This document shows positions 58,277 to 63,009 of a stretch of DNA of 64,000 bases, one piece after another; the first letter of the stretch is position 1; the number at the start of each line of letters is the position of its first letter. This DNA is from Glandiceps talaboti. Taxonomy: Eukaryota; Hemichordata; Enteropneusta; Spengelidae. The stretch lies in assembly GCF_964340395.1 (NCBI RefSeq), contig NC_135568.1, forward strand, positions 9,239,276 through 9,303,275, read 5' to 3'. The notes under the pieces were generated by a model. It saw nothing but the letters and a program-made list of their open reading frames with translations, did not search any database and was not told the DNA's origin. The position numbers and the translations under genes were made by a program.

Positions 58277-59806
58277 ATTATTATGTATATGTAATTTTTG
58301 TTCTTCAAAGATGAAAACTGGAAAGGGTGGGCAAATTAATAGAGATTCCAAAAAACGTATGTAAATATGCCCAGCAACAAGACCATGCCCATAGCAACAG
58401 CCAAATACAGTTGTGCTACAGCGCCATTGGCGGTATATCATGTCACAACAGTATATGAGTACAAAGACTGTTTGAATTTTTATATCATGTCATTTCATTA
58501 TTCCTAGGTTACCAAGATCTGAAGAGAGAACCGTTGCTGATGCAAAGTAAGTCATTTTGTTTCAGTTTATACGTGGAAAATAAATTTATGTCATCACATT
58601 AACCGCATAATTATGATTTTACTTGTAGCTGTAATATTGGTTACTGATGGCGAGGAATTTAGTTATTTGCAAATGTTGCCATAGAGACTTGTATGATCTG
58701 TTAAGTAACTCTTTCCTGACAGAATCACATAACCAAACATTATAAACAAAATGCTCAAAGAACGTGAGGAACTAAGAATTTTACTTGAAACAAGTTGCAG
58801 AACAAATTCCTGTCTGCTGCAGCCAGAAATTTGACTGTAGTTCATAATTAGGGTGACCTTGTTTTTTCTTCTGTTTCTCAATACCCAACCGACCCAAATT
58901 TTTAGCTCAGACATCAAAATAAAAAAATAAAAATATTTTCATCCACCCTAAATATTTTGAGGAACAGCGCCCTCTCTAGCAAAAATAAACAAGTGTCTGG
59001 ACTGTCAACGTCATCTCTACAGTCATGGCAGCAGCGATGACACTTGTTCACAAACAGAGCATTTCTTTCATGACGGAAATTATTCAAGTAGGGGGCCTGA
59101 AAACATACTAAAATGTGTAGAGAAGCTGGGAAAGGGCTTGTTACCAGGAATCCAATAAAAAGAAGATAGAGAGGAGGAAAAGGAGAGGCAGAGAAACATG
59201 AAGAAGATGATTTTTTTTGTTTACTTTTCAAAAAAAAATTGTCCGCCCGACTCATAATTGATGTGAAAAAGTAATGAGAGATTTAAAAAAAAAAATAGTG
59301 ATTGAAAAAATTTAGCAACAAGATAGTGATAGTGATGAGGGTTATTAGAGGTCAAGTCGTAAATTTGGGGTGACAGCCCTATTCTGAATTTGATTAAAAT
59401 TGTCACACTGTAAGTACAAAGAGAGTCATTCATTGGTACAAACCACTATCGTGTTTTCCCTTGGCACTACGGGTTCCTTCTGCAGTAACACTGAACACAT
59501 GATGAGGGTGGGCCTTACTAGATTTCCTGTAAAGACAAGTTGAGAACTATCCAGCCTAAAAAAAATTGTTATTACAGTTATGACATCCATCTGTTCTGCA
59601 CTATCATATAGAGCCAGGGATAAATCTATATTAATCCATATTTCTTACTATTTTTCAGGGTTTTTGGATTTGTGGCTCGTAAACCTGGAAGTCTATGTGA
59701 TAATGTGTGCCATCTATTTGCTGAACATGAAACAGAACAACCAGCATCCGCCATTGTCAATTTTGTAACAAAGGTGATGATTGGTAGTGCCCAACAAAAG
59801 AAGTAA
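444..59806 (+). CDS. tns: Tensin-family protein, whole gene in window (28 exons, 5' partial)
   Basis: Joining 28 exons gives 8628 coding bases (2876 residues) plus a TAA stop, with all phases consistent. Domains by partial-protein residue: C1 10-56, PTEN-like phosphatase fold about 98-285, C2 about 286-398, disordered region about 400-2580, SH2 about 2586-2700, PTB 2736-2871. Tensins are cytoplasmic focal-adhesion adaptors; the PTB binds integrin beta tails and the SH2 binds phosphotyrosine partners. Diagnostic matches are the linker ending VPPVNYEL, the phosphatase strand LIYVTERI, the C2 run HGIPNF, the SH2 strand FVVRDS and the PTB motifs [10 protein letters not shown] and VFGFVARK. The protein is longer than vertebrate tensins (roughly 1400-1750 residues) because of the middle region. 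The start codon is upstream of the window. Exon boundaries are read by eye from consensus sites and homology, without transcript data. Confidence 0.95.
559..1141 (+). other. Intron
   Basis: A 583-bp GT-AG intron. A CTCCCTAAGTCACTGA stretch lies about 25 bases after the donor, related to a motif near several other junctions of this gene. Nothing else is seen. Confidence 0.85.
1142..1179 (+). CDS. tns: tensin exon 2: C1 zinc finger, middle
   Basis: A 38-bp exon reading [13 protein letters not shown], which supplies C1 ligands Cys40, His45 and Cys48. It closes in phase 0 on the donor GTGAGT at 1180. The last C1 cysteine is on the next exon, 23 kb away. Confidence 0.92.
1361..1399. repeat. C-run plus (CA)n microsatellite
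   Basis: A C-run of about ten bases is followed by about 14 CA dinucleotides. It generates spurious Thr-His and Cys-Val reading frames on the two strands. Confidence 0.95.
5098..5460. repeat. Minisatellite, about 15-bp unit (AATGTAGAAAATGTA)
   Basis: About 20 imperfect copies of a 14-16-bp unit of the form AATGTAGAAAATGTA run through intron 2. Two overlapping minus-strand frames through it (Phe/Leu/His/Tyr-rich) are products of the repeat, not genes. Confidence 0.93.
6330..6760. repeat. 65-bp tandem repeat
   Basis: Units containing TTTATCTTGTATCTGAAGCC start at 6334, 6399, 6464 and 6529 (the last with one substitution in that core), an exact 65-bp period. Two or three decayed copies follow to about 6760. 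The first copies are nearly identical, so the amplification or homogenisation is recent. Confidence 0.95.
9280..9330. repeat. C-rich low-complexity tract
   Basis: A CCCC/CCACCC-rich stretch about 300 bp before the GGT-rich tract. No coding signal. Confidence 0.7.
9600..9775. repeat. GGT-rich low-complexity tract
   Basis: Imperfect GGT/GGTG repeats with several runs of three or more G on the + strand, able in principle to form G-quadruplexes. The overlapping Pro/His-rich and Val-rich ORFs are artefacts of the repeat. Confidence 0.9.
12525..13035. repeat. Roughly 100-bp tandem repeat, five copies, each with an RFX X-box-like palindrome
   Basis: Five diverged copies, with the landmark TTTACAGCTG at about 12554, 12655, 12754, 12859 and 12955. 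Each copy carries GTAACC-AT-AGCAAC or a close variant (12595, 12695, 12795, 12898, 13001), which fits the RFX X-box consensus GTNRCC-N(0-3)-RGYAAC. Confidence 0.92.
15478..16105. repeat. TAACTATAACTAATTTATCC minisatellite with 111-bp higher-order unit
   Basis: The basic 18-20-bp units alternate between TAACTATAACTAATTTATCC and TAACTACTTTAACTAATT forms. A higher-order block marked by AAATTAAAGACG recurs at 15841, 15952 and 16063, exactly 111 bp apart. Confidence 0.95.
18655..19035. repeat. Two-copy diverged tandem duplication of about 190 bp
   Basis: Copy 1 (about 18655-18830) and copy 2 (about 18855-19035) share, in order, a CTCTAGTAAAATAAATA-like block, a CTAGAGATGTAA block, an X-box-like GTTGCCATAGCAAC or GTTCCCATAGCAAC, and an AGCCTT...CCCAAAG end. 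Confidence 0.8.
19650..20000. repeat. Roughly 118-bp tandem repeat, three copies, octamer-like
   Basis: Each copy holds a pair of sites resembling ATATGCAAAT ... TTNATTNATATGCA, at about 19748-19774, 19858-19886 and 19968-19996. ATGCAAAT is the POU-family octamer. The third copy has ATGCAAAA. Confidence 0.8.
21180..21870. repeat. Strongly diverged tandem repeat, about four copies
   Basis: A set of landmarks (GTCTGCCAG, TTTATTTCACATTT, AGACCTAAA, CTAGATGAGAT, ACTAACCT) recurs in the same order about every 170-200 bp, indicating an old four-copy array. Confidence 0.65.
23237..23258. repeat. Poly-G run, 22 bases
   Basis: An uninterrupted G homopolymer, flanked by GTCCCCATTTACCAC on the left. 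The preceding GTATCCTACCAGGTCCCCATT resembles a block seen in interspersed elements of invertebrate genomes. Confidence 0.95.
24567..24605 (+). CDS. tns: tensin exon 3: last C1 cysteine and linker
   Basis: A 39-bp, phase 0-0 exon reading [13 protein letters not shown]. Cys56 completes the C1 spacing C-x7-C, and the C-x-PP-x-x-YEL tail is typical of tensins. Being symmetric it could be skipped without a frameshift, at the cost of the last zinc ligand. Confidence 0.9.
24710..25080. repeat. Minisatellite, about 24-36-bp units (CATTTTGTATTGGTCAATAT type)
   Basis: About a dozen units of the pattern ATTTTG(C/T)ATTGGTCAA(T/G)ATA begin about 100 bp after the exon 3 donor. The unit resembles the sequence across that donor, but the likeness is too weak to prove origin. 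Confidence 0.85.
26523..26904. repeat. Compound microsatellite: (CA)n, (CT/GT)n, CA/CATA-rich, long (CA)n
   Basis: CA at 26523-26541, CTCTGT/CT-rich at 26541-26693, CACA/CATA-rich at 26701-26831 and an almost pure (CA)36 at 26833-26904. Long Arg/Glu-, Cys/Val- and Ser/Leu-rich frames here come from the repeat. Confidence 0.97.
28300..28660. repeat. (TACA)n tetranucleotide array
   Basis: Over 300 bp of TACA/CATA with CTAC-rich and CACA interruptions. Open frames such as YIHTYIHT and MYVCMYVC on the two strands are artefacts. Confidence 0.97.
30011..30120 (+). repeat. Two-copy duplication of an intron end and 3' splice site
   Basis: A 56-bp unit occurs twice in tandem. Each copy holds GGTGGTAACAGTTCT-like intron, the tract TTTTGTCT(C/T)TACAG and the exon start CC(G/A)AGTAACGAAGGC. 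The distal copy (acceptor at 30109) opens the exon used here. The proximal copy would start at 30054. Confidence 0.93.
30054..30071 (+). CDS. Possible 18-bp alternative micro-exon (duplicated exon start)
   Basis: After the proximal acceptor at 30053 the reading is PSNEGK, followed by GTGGTT, a weak donor. It is phase 0 and a multiple of three, so inclusion would insert six residues without a frameshift. It may equally be an unused decoy. No transcript evidence is available here. Confidence 0.2.
30110..30151 (+). CDS. tns: tensin exon 4: linker between C1 and phosphatase fold
   Basis: A 42-bp, phase 0-0 exon reading [14 protein letters not shown], with donor GTGAGT at 30152. It is placed by phase and by the strong acceptor; the linker itself is poorly conserved. 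Confidence 0.8.
30559..30614 (+). CDS. tns: tensin exon 5: linker before phosphatase fold
   Basis: Encodes [18 protein letters not shown] and leaves two bases (AA). Donor GTAAGT is at 30615. The last about 10 bases and the donor are the unit of a downstream minisatellite. Confidence 0.85.
30599..30950 (+). repeat. Donor-site minisatellite of exon 5 (about 47-bp unit, eight copies)
   Basis: The core ACTCCCTAAGTAAGTATTA begins at 30606 (the real junction) and recurs, more or less altered, at 30644, 30692, 30738, 30784, 30817, 30864 and 30912. Copies at 30644, 30738, 30817 and 30912 keep an intact GTAAGT donor hexamer. Units also share AATAATGTAGAAATGGTAA. Confidence 0.95.
31188..31240 (+). CDS. 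tns: tensin exon 6: start of phosphatase fold
   Basis: Reads (K)[17 protein letters not shown], the first strand of the tensin/PTEN phosphatase fold (tensin LVYVTERI). Phase 2 in, phase 1 out. Donor GTGAGT at 31241 is directly followed by ACTCCCTAACTGACTGA. Confidence 0.95.
31313..31727. mobile_element. Palindromic MITE with TTAA target-site duplication (Kolobok/piggyBac-like)
   Basis: TTAA at 31313-31316 and 31724-31727 flank a 407-bp element (31317-31723) starting AGGGGAAGGGTAT and ending in the complement of AGGGGCAGAATACC. The two halves are imperfect reverse complements for most of their length, including a shared ACTTGG block and GAAAGTGACATAT. The TTAA target and AGGGG terminus favour a Kolobok-type parent, and there is no transposase. 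A 63-codon frame inside (31276-31467) is not credible. Confidence 0.85.
31872..32100 (+). repeat. Acceptor-site minisatellite of exon 7 (30-34-bp unit, seven copies)
   Basis: The core CCAGCATTGATATTCCCTG, or CCGG in place of CCAG, begins at 31893, 31927, 31957, 31987, 32019, 32051 and 32083 (the real junction). AG is kept only in the copies at 31927, 32019 and 32083; the others read GG. By my translation, splicing at either upstream AG runs into a stop. Confidence 0.96.
32087..32235 (+). CDS. tns: tensin exon 7: phosphatase fold
   Basis: Encodes (A)[18 protein letters not shown]...[20 protein letters not shown], the N-terminal half of the phosphatase-like domain. It aligns with tensin and PTEN segments that read YL-x-FNL-SE-R. 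Donor is GTAAAT at 32236, phase 0 out. Confidence 0.95.
32390..32675 (+). repeat. Acceptor-site minisatellite of exon 8 (about eight copies)
   Basis: The core TGACTCCCTAGGTGCTTGAT, altered to varying degree, starts at 32393, 32457, 32493, 32528, 32560, 32591, about 32625 and 32653 (the real junction). The unit contains about 12 bases of exon 8 and the CTAG acceptor. Most upstream copies keep an AG. Confidence 0.95.
32664..32786 (+). CDS. tns: tensin exon 8: WPD loop and first half of P-loop
   Basis: A 123-bp, phase 0-0 exon. It carries LGWPD (Asp172 of the WPD loop kept) and ends in VVVIHAK. His203 starts the P-loop, but residue 204 is Ala where active HCx5R phosphatases have Cys. Vertebrate TNS1 has Asn here; TNS2 keeps Cys. 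Confidence 0.96.
33202..33266 (+). CDS. tns: tensin exon 9: second half of P-loop
   Basis: Reads [22 protein letters not shown]. Arg210 completes H-A-K-G-G-L-G-R, so the phosphate-binding Arg is present although the nucleophile is not. Donor GTAAGT is at 33267, with a (TG)n tract starting 30 bp later. Confidence 0.95.
33297..33369. repeat. (TG)n microsatellite
   Basis: About 36 TG units followed by a G-rich stretch, close to the exon 9 donor. Overlapping His/Thr and Cys/Val frames are artefacts. Confidence 0.97.
33800..34170. repeat. Diverged tandem repeat, about 115-bp unit, four copies
   Basis: GACCACAGGGCT(C/G)AGTACAA-like starts recur near 33809, 33910, 34009 and 34118, each followed by GAAATAT(C/T)ATTTCAAGTACAGACCA-like sequence. 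Confidence 0.75.
34190..34640. other. Unclassified GC-richer intronic segment
   Basis: Richer in G+C than its surroundings, with a repeated CAGAAAGGG(T/C)ATACTTTTT block (about 34301 and 34521) and a C-rich end. It could be an old mobile element; I cannot assign a class. Confidence 0.35.
34744..34943 (+). CDS. tns: tensin exon 10: end of phosphatase fold, start of C2
   Basis: Encodes [15 protein letters not shown], then [12 protein letters not shown] and [21 protein letters not shown] and YFSGLLSG-type runs are tensin signatures, and HGIPNF opens the C2 domain. Phase 2 in, phase 1 out. Confidence 0.97.
35451..35511 (+). CDS. tns: tensin exon 11: C2 domain
   Basis: Reads (G)[20 protein letters not shown], matching the tensin C2 strand GCRPFLRIYQAMQPVYTSG. 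Donor GTAAGT at 35512, phase 2 out. Confidence 0.97.
35925..35997 (+). CDS. tns: tensin exon 12: C2 domain
   Basis: Reads (Y)[24 protein letters not shown]; the L-x-GDIL end matches the tensin C2 core. Phase 0 out. Confidence 0.95.
36168..36297 (+). CDS. tns: tensin exon 13: C2 domain
   Basis: Starts VKCYHKK and includes [14 protein letters not shown] and FTKYELDDA, matching LKCYHKK, RDVIFRVQFHTCAI and KEDLDDA of vertebrate tensins. Phase 1 out. Confidence 0.97.
36739..37010. repeat. Two-copy tandem duplication, about 140 bp
   Basis: ATTGTATTTTC(G/A)GAAACATT begins at 36741 and 36881, and both copies end at ATACACCTGTACAGG. Two copies lie in the intron before exon 14. Confidence 0.9.
37082..37261 (+). 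CDS. tns: tensin exon 14: end of C2 domain
   Basis: Starts (D)[15 protein letters not shown], matching the last C2 strands, and continues into [18 protein letters not shown]. It is phase 1-1 and ends in AAG followed by GCAAGT, a consensus GC donor. No GT donor in the right phase is seen here, and reading on meets TGA at 37297. Confidence 0.95.
37262..38074 (+). other. GC-AG intron
   Basis: The donor is AAG|GCAAGT and the acceptor CTCCACAG. This is the only non-GT donor I needed. Phase requires the exon to end on one base, which the GC site provides. The intron contains a small TIR element near its 3' end. Confidence 0.88.
37825..37993. mobile_element. Small TIR element (MITE), 169 bp
   Basis: TAGTCTAGCTGCTAGACC on the left matches the complement of the right end, TAGTCTTACTGCTAGACC. 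Similarity continues inward for about 30 bp. A TA dinucleotide could be the target duplication. No coding capacity. Confidence 0.7.
38075..41225 (+). CDS. tns: tensin exon 15: giant exon, His/Gln/Pro-rich disordered region
   Basis: This 3151-bp exon covers residues 442-1491. It opens with [17 protein letters not shown], matching the conserved segment after C2 in vertebrate tensins (DGS-x-YARV-x-KK). There follow a His/Gly/Gln repeat region with QPGH, HHxG and VHTEHH units (about 38800-39600), a Gln-rich part with a CAA-coded run of about 14 Gln, two Trp-centred charged motifs (TWAQRQKQQ and TWLQKQQKK), and an [11 protein letters not shown] helix-like motif at residue 1324. Pro-directed SP/TP sites are common near the end. 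Predicted disordered by composition; no folded domain is recognised. Donor GTAAAG at 41226. Confidence 0.95.
40201..40251 (+). repeat. (CAA)n coding microsatellite, polyglutamine
   Basis: One CAG and about 13 CAA in a row code a polyGln run flanked by His. The frame is kept, and out-of-frame shadows give polyThr and polyLeu ORFs. Confidence 0.95.
41226..44652 (+). other. Intron 15, 3.4 kb
   Basis: No extra exon is identified that would keep phase 2 into exon 16. There is a 12-G run at 43981 and a degenerate interspersed repeat near 43610-43860 (GCGCCCTCAACTGAAAT start). Otherwise nothing recognisable. Confidence 0.7.
43600..43860. mobile_element. Degenerate interspersed repeat, class uncertain
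   Basis: The TATATAGCGCCCTCAACTG start and the blocks CCCAGGTACAGACC and CCTACCAAGTCCCCAGGTA look like a minus-strand SINE/LINE-type tail seen in other invertebrate genomes. The assignment is from memory of such patterns only. Confidence 0.3.
44653..45845 (+). CDS. tns: tensin exon 16: Ser/Thr/Pro-rich region
   Basis: This 1193-bp exon covers residues 1492-1889 and is mucin-like in composition, with many (S/T)HxI(T/A)S and PxSYxSxP repeats. It ends [14 protein letters not shown]. With the next exon this forms [15 protein letters not shown], matching the vertebrate tensin motif LEGLVAHRVA-x-x-x-AR, which supports this splice. Length mod 3 is 2, so it cannot be skipped alone without a frameshift. 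The cytoplasmic setting argues against true mucin glycosylation. Confidence 0.93.
45846..46624 (+). other. Intron 16
   Basis: A 779-bp GT-AG intron; nothing else recognised. Confidence 0.8.
46625..46857 (+). CDS. tns: tensin exon 17: conserved RVA-x-AR and NPGG motifs
   Basis: Reads (S)[16 protein letters not shown], then [11 protein letters not shown] and [20 protein letters not shown]. Vertebrate TNS1 has a similar RSP...SPE...LNPGGRPKE order, so this is a conserved island in the disordered region. Phase 1 in, phase 0 out. Donor GTAAGT at 46858. The codons for NPGGQPKC are part of the downstream minisatellite unit. Confidence 0.93.
46834..47112 (+). repeat. Donor-site minisatellite of exon 17 (48-bp unit, six copies)
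   Basis: The core AACCCAGGTGGTCA(A/T)CC ... ATGC(GTAAGT)ATTGGT recurs at 46834 (real), 46882, 46930, 46978, 47029 and 47077, with periods of 48, 48, 48, 51 and 48 bp. Only the first copy keeps GTAAGT; the others read GCGAAG, GCTGAA and similar. Confidence 0.95.
47166..47448 (+). CDS. tns: tensin exon 18: disordered region
   Basis: Reads [16 protein letters not shown]..., then [18 protein letters not shown] and many Thr/Ser to SYSITKTV. Phase 0 in, phase 1 out. Pro-directed S/T sites (SPKRP, RTPY) suggest phosphorylation. The next exon joins as GAT (Asp). Confidence 0.88.
47449..50844 (+). other. Intron 18, 3.4 kb
   Basis: Contains a GATTTGATTTGTTAT-type minisatellite, a TTTG/TG tract at about 49556-49628 and a tandem pair of AATCCAATATGGCCACCGAC (50480, 50501). 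An ORF at 47464-47661 is preceded by an AG but reads to a stop in the required phase, so I do not call it an exon. Confidence 0.75.
48895..49370. repeat. AT-rich minisatellite (TGATTTGAT(T/A)TG type)
   Basis: Dozens of degenerate units of TTATGATTTGATTTG and TTATGATTTGACATGTT run through about 480 bp. Confidence 0.9.
50845..52237 (+). CDS. tns: tensin exon 19: giant exon, Gln/Pro-rich disordered region
   Basis: A 1393-bp exon of about 465 residues. It starts (D)[18 protein letters not shown], continues through QQP/QPP-rich sequence, an acidic-Ser patch ([18 protein letters not shown]) and Gln clusters, and ends [14 protein letters not shown]. Composition resembles exon 15, so the two may share a function or origin. 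Phase 1 in, 2 out. Donor GTAAGT at 52238. Confidence 0.93.
52501..52646 (+). CDS. tns: tensin exon 20: linker before SH2
   Basis: Reads (S)[20 protein letters not shown], then [21 protein letters not shown]. The PPPPPG run could bind SH3, WW or EVH1 domains. Phase 2 in, phase 1 out. Donor GTAAGT at 52647. Confidence 0.9.
52913..53262 (+). mobile_element. tRNA-derived SINE, near full length
   Basis: The head resembles a tRNA: an A-box region GAATGGTTATAGTGGCTGG, then the B box GGTTCGAGCCC at about 52970. A unique body follows, ending in GCTTTGAGCACAGAG and AAGCACTGTATAAAA, a LINE-like tail. The 3' part recurs at 58083. Diverged CATTGCTCAAGATAT blocks sit on both sides of the insertion (52873, 53312) and belong to the host sequence. 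Confidence 0.85.
53624..53719 (+). CDS. tns: tensin exon 21: start of SH2 domain
   Basis: Reads (D)[35 protein letters not shown]-x-ISR is the tensin SH2 entry. Phase 1-1, so skipping would keep frame but destroy the SH2. Donor GTAAGT at 53720, followed by ACTCCCTATCTGAACT. Confidence 0.96.
53961..54089 (+). CDS. tns: tensin exon 22: SH2 core
   Basis: Reads [31 protein letters not shown]. Arg2622 in FVVRDS is the beta-B5 arginine that binds phosphotyrosine, so the SH2 is expected to be functional. Phase 1-1. Donor GTAAGC at 54090. Confidence 0.97.
54509..54679 (+). CDS. tns: tensin exon 23: SH2 C-terminal half
   Basis: Reads (G)[24 protein letters not shown], then [36 protein letters not shown] and PLALPCKL are tensin hallmarks. 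Phase 1-1. Donor GTAAGT at 54680. Confidence 0.97.
55309..55395 (+). CDS. tns: tensin exon 24: SH2-PTB linker
   Basis: Reads (D)[28 protein letters not shown]; the LLxQGAACNVL joint with the next exon matches vertebrate LLKQGAACNVLF. Phase 1-1. Donor GTAATG at 55396. The last 33 exon bases and the donor are repeated downstream. Confidence 0.95.
55363..55775 (+). repeat. Donor-site minisatellite of exon 24 (about 90-bp unit, five copies)
   Basis: Units start with CATCTCCAACAGCACTCCTA or a variant at 55363 (real), 55454, 55539, 55630 and 55720, with periods of 91, 85, 91 and 90 bp. Each contains the exon-24 end (ACAACAAGGAGCAG), the donor region GTAATGTCTTT and an intronic TACAGTGTAGTTAC. The copy at 55630 keeps AGCA|AGTAATC; the others have lost GT or shifted it. 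Confidence 0.95.
56532..56700 (+). CDS. tns: tensin exon 25: start of PTB domain
   Basis: Reads (A)[20 protein letters not shown], then [28 protein letters not shown]-x-AI and VHFKV[10 protein letters not shown] are diagnostic of tensin PTB domains, which bind NPxY motifs in integrin beta tails. Phase 1 in, 2 out. Confidence 0.97.
56859..57244. mobile_element. MITE with about 65-bp TIRs and a 10-bp target duplication (Mutator-like)
   Basis: GTTAGAGGAT occurs at 56859-56868 and 57235-57244 as an exact direct repeat. Between them (56869-57234, 366 bp) both ends begin TAGTCT and are imperfect inverted repeats for about 65 bp (TAGTCTTGGTTACCCAG... against TAGTCTCAGTTATTCAG..., both reaching GGGGAAAT). 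A 9-10-bp target duplication with long TIRs suits a Mutator-like element. No transposase. Confidence 0.88.
57664..57732 (+). CDS. tns: tensin exon 26: PTB domain
   Basis: Reads (K)[23 protein letters not shown], matching [23 protein letters not shown]. Donor GTAAGT at 57733. Confidence 0.98.
58083..58191 (+). mobile_element. SINE fragment, 5'-truncated, same family as 52913
   Basis: CTCCCCAGGGAGTTGAGGAAGTA through TAATAATTGTAAGCA and TTTGAACACAGGGTGGGAAA match the 3' half of the SINE at 53135-53245. It runs straight into a (TA)n tract. Confidence 0.85.
58192..58274. repeat. (TA)n microsatellite
   Basis: About 40 TA units forming the 3' end of the SINE fragment, probably grown from its tail. 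IleTyr-rich minus-strand frames are artefacts. Confidence 0.98.
58508..58546 (+). CDS. tns: tensin exon 27: PTB domain loop
   Basis: A 39-bp micro-exon reading (K)[12 protein letters not shown](K). Being phase 2-2 and a multiple of three it could be skipped in frame; it sits where vertebrate tensins have a variable PTB loop. Confidence 0.9.
59659..59806 (+). CDS. tns: tensin exon 28: end of PTB and stop
   Basis: Reads (K)[20 protein letters not shown], then [23 protein letters not shown] and TAA at 59804. [16 protein letters not shown] and the C-terminal GQKR-like end match tensins, so the C-terminus is complete. Confidence 0.98.
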
Positions 59807-60976
59807 AAAAACTGGTTTGAACTGGTTTAAACCAATTCCTACCAGTTGGAAACATGAACTAACTTATGAGATACCAACCCAAGGAAATATGATAAGCAGC
59901 ACTTTGAAGAACAGTGACTGCCGAGACTAAACAAAATGTGAGAAAAATCGGACAGTGACTTTTTCTACAAATTTTGGTCTGATTTTGGAACATAAATTTG
60001 AGGAAGCCACTCATAAAATGAATGAACCTCGAAACTTCAAGATTGTTCAAAAAAAAGCTGATCCTGGATTATACAGTGTGGAATCGTCCGCCATGGCTTC
60101 TTTTCCATGCCTTGAAATTCTTGAAGTGAAACTAACCTAAGGACATCGAGTAAATTTTGACACAAAGCGTTGGAGACGAACGAGATGCCGAGGAATGAGA
60201 CTAACTTTTCAAAATTTAGGTAAACACACCTGAAACACATGTAAATATACTAAGAACGGTTGGACAAAAAGGTGTCTAGAGAAAACTAAAAATTTTATAG
60301 AATTTTAAACAAAAAAACGAAACAAAAACAAGGATTAGAACCTATGGTGAGACAGTCAATAAGTTTCCGCACACCATAAGAAAATGAAAAATAACGCTCT
60401 GATTTACCGAACGTAGATGACAGAGAAGACTGCGTAAGAAATGTAATAAAAATGTTAAATTTAAACCTTATACAGTGTAGATAGACAATATGGTTTTACT
60501 TAATGTAAAATCTTTTGAAGAAAAAATGTAGAAATATACATAAATACAAAATGTAGTTATTGTAATTTTTTCAGAATGGAAGCCTTACTTGGACATAATT
60601 AAGAGCAAATAGTCGCTTTGGTGATGATAACAATTGCAGTTGTTCATTGCTATTTTGTCTTGTTTATTGAAACCACCTAATATTACAAATACACCCATTC
60701 AAAAAAAAATGTATTATTTTCACGTAAATAATATTTGTATTGTAGAAAAAATGTGTACCATACTGTGTTTTTACATCGGTAGTTATGTATTTTATCAATT
60801 TTTTACAGCGAATTGAAAACAGAGGCATTTTGTTGTTTTGTAATATTCAGAGCTAAAAAAAACAGTACTTTTGAAATTAATAATTGCACCGCAGCATGTC
60901 AGTATGCACCACAGCACGAACTATATAACACATAACATGGCACGGGTTATAATTGCTAGTGTTAGAAGTATTAAGC

Positions 60977-60982
60977 AATAAA
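60977..60982 (+). terminator. Possible proximal poly(A) signal
   Basis: AATAAA in a long AT-rich 3'UTR. Its downstream region has only a modest GT-rich element, so use is uncertain. Confidence 0.3.
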
Positions 60983-62872
60983 CTGTATTATAACCTGTGA
61001 GAAGTATTGCTTATTTATATAGGAAAAAAATAACTTACAACATTTTATTTTATAATATATCAACATAGCTATATTTTATAAATACACATTTTCTTTAGAA
61101 TAAACTTGATTATTAAAATCATGTGACAGATCATGGCCAAAATGCATGAATATTCAAAAAATGTAATTTGCATAATATTACACTTAAACTAACAATTTTA
61201 TTTTAGTGGATCACGTAAATTAAATATTCGGCACTGAATTAGTAAGTCTTTGTGGAATGTCATACATACTTTGAAAGATGTTCTGATGTCTTTTTTTTTA
61301 TATAAAAGTTATCGTGCATATTATATATTTTGTGCTTTAACGTTTAACAAAACAAGTCAGAACGAAACATAGCGACGAAAACGCATAAAAGGTGTTGAGA
61401 TATATTTTAAAAGAATTGTTATAAGCAATATAGGGTGGACTTAAGTTCATAAGTTGTATTAAGGGAATGGGTTATCTCCTGTATATTGATAACGTATGTC
61501 GCTTGACTTATCTTTTTCCTTACTGTTTCTCTCGTAAGTTTCGTTGTCATGTTCCAGATGTGTTTTGTGCATGTGTATGGGACAAGTCAAGATTTAATAG
61601 ACATTGACAAAAAAAATTCAAAAAAAGTCAATTTGCACATGTTGTATGTATTCTTAATGGTACATTGACATGGGGGAAAAGCAGGTAGATACAACATCCG
61701 TGTACCATACTAGTTATGTAAAAAGTTATCGTTACTAACAATCCAGATAGCTCCATACTTACTATGTTACAAAGTTTATCTTAATCCTAATGATCTAGAC
61801 AGCATAAGGCATGACATCCACACAGCGCCAATGATTACTACACAGAAGTCTGCTGTTTTTTGTGATGTGGTACAAACAGTGTTGTCTGTAATAATTTCAA
61901 TTTGCTATTTCCATATCGTAAAGTTCAATGTTACACTTCATGTTTTTAGTAAGGTGTTTGAAGCCTGAGCAGAGAGTATGGTCAAACGTACACAGTTTGC
62001 TACTCATGAAAGGAAAACTCTTGAACCCCTCTGAAAAAAAAATTCGGAAAGTGGGGTAGATGTTACGTTACTGAAAACATGGCATGCTGTACTTGTAAGA
62101 TGTTGCAAAGGAAGGTGCTACTAGGAACAAATTTGGCTGTCGAAGTAACAAATTGGCTGTCTTTTTAAAACATGAGGTACCACGTTTATGTACACAAGTT
62201 GGCTGTTTTTCTAAAACGGTGCTATTCTTTGTCTGAATTGATTTCTTTCTGAATGTTATTTTTTCAGTCATACATCTCTCTAACTTTAGCTCTCTCTCTC
62301 TCTACATCATAAAGTTATTTTATAGACTGCTATCTTGTATAAATCACACGAGTTCAAGATGACGCAATAAGCAGGCCACAAGTATGCAAAAACTGAGTAA
62401 TACTGTGTGAAAAATCTGCCACTTCCTCGCTTCACTTATTTCCAAAAAAGTGCAACATGCCTGTCAAGTAATTACAGTATATTATTGACAAAATATATTC
62501 AACTTAAACAAATATACAAGTCATAATATGTAACTTTTTGTAAAGTTTCTGCAGTGCAAATTATTTTTATCTAACAATTATTTTGCTAAGCCTTAAAGCG
62601 TGTAGCAGAAAATTAATATTTATTTATTTTGAATGCGTAATTATGCAATTTTAATTGTGTTTGCATTGATATTTGCTTGTTTATATTATGTAAGTCATTG
62701 ACAGTTTTTAACCATCGACGCATCTAGTCTATTGCCCATTTACCTATCTGTATGAAAGCTGCTTTGTTTTGACTGCCTAACTGCTTTAAGACAATCTTCT
62801 GCTACTTTTTAATGTTTTATATTTTGTCAAGGAAGAAAATGGGTGTCTGTTTAGTGTTAAGCTTTTGTACCC

Positions 62873-62878
62873 AATAAA
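62873..62878 (+). terminator. Distal poly(A) signal
   Basis: AATAAA is followed about 30-45 bases later by a TGTGTACGTTTGTC and (TTTC)n stretch, a good downstream GU/U-rich element. Cleavage is expected near 62895-62905. Confidence 0.8.
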
Positions 62879-63009
62879 TGGTGGAAGCTTGGATTTACAA
62901 CAAGAATGTGTACGTTTGTCTTTCTTTCTTTCTTTCCCTTCTCCTCTTCTCTTTGCTTCAATCTGCGATTGGAAATTCTTTAGTGATAAATGGACATGAA
63001 TATGACGTC

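Larger units (their letters stand above)
59807..62900 (+). other. 3' untranslated region, about 3.1 kb
   Basis: AT-rich with no credible ORF. It has a possible early poly(A) signal AATAAA at 60977, and ends at the distal signal near 62873. Short ORFs inside it on either strand are not supported. Confidence 0.75.
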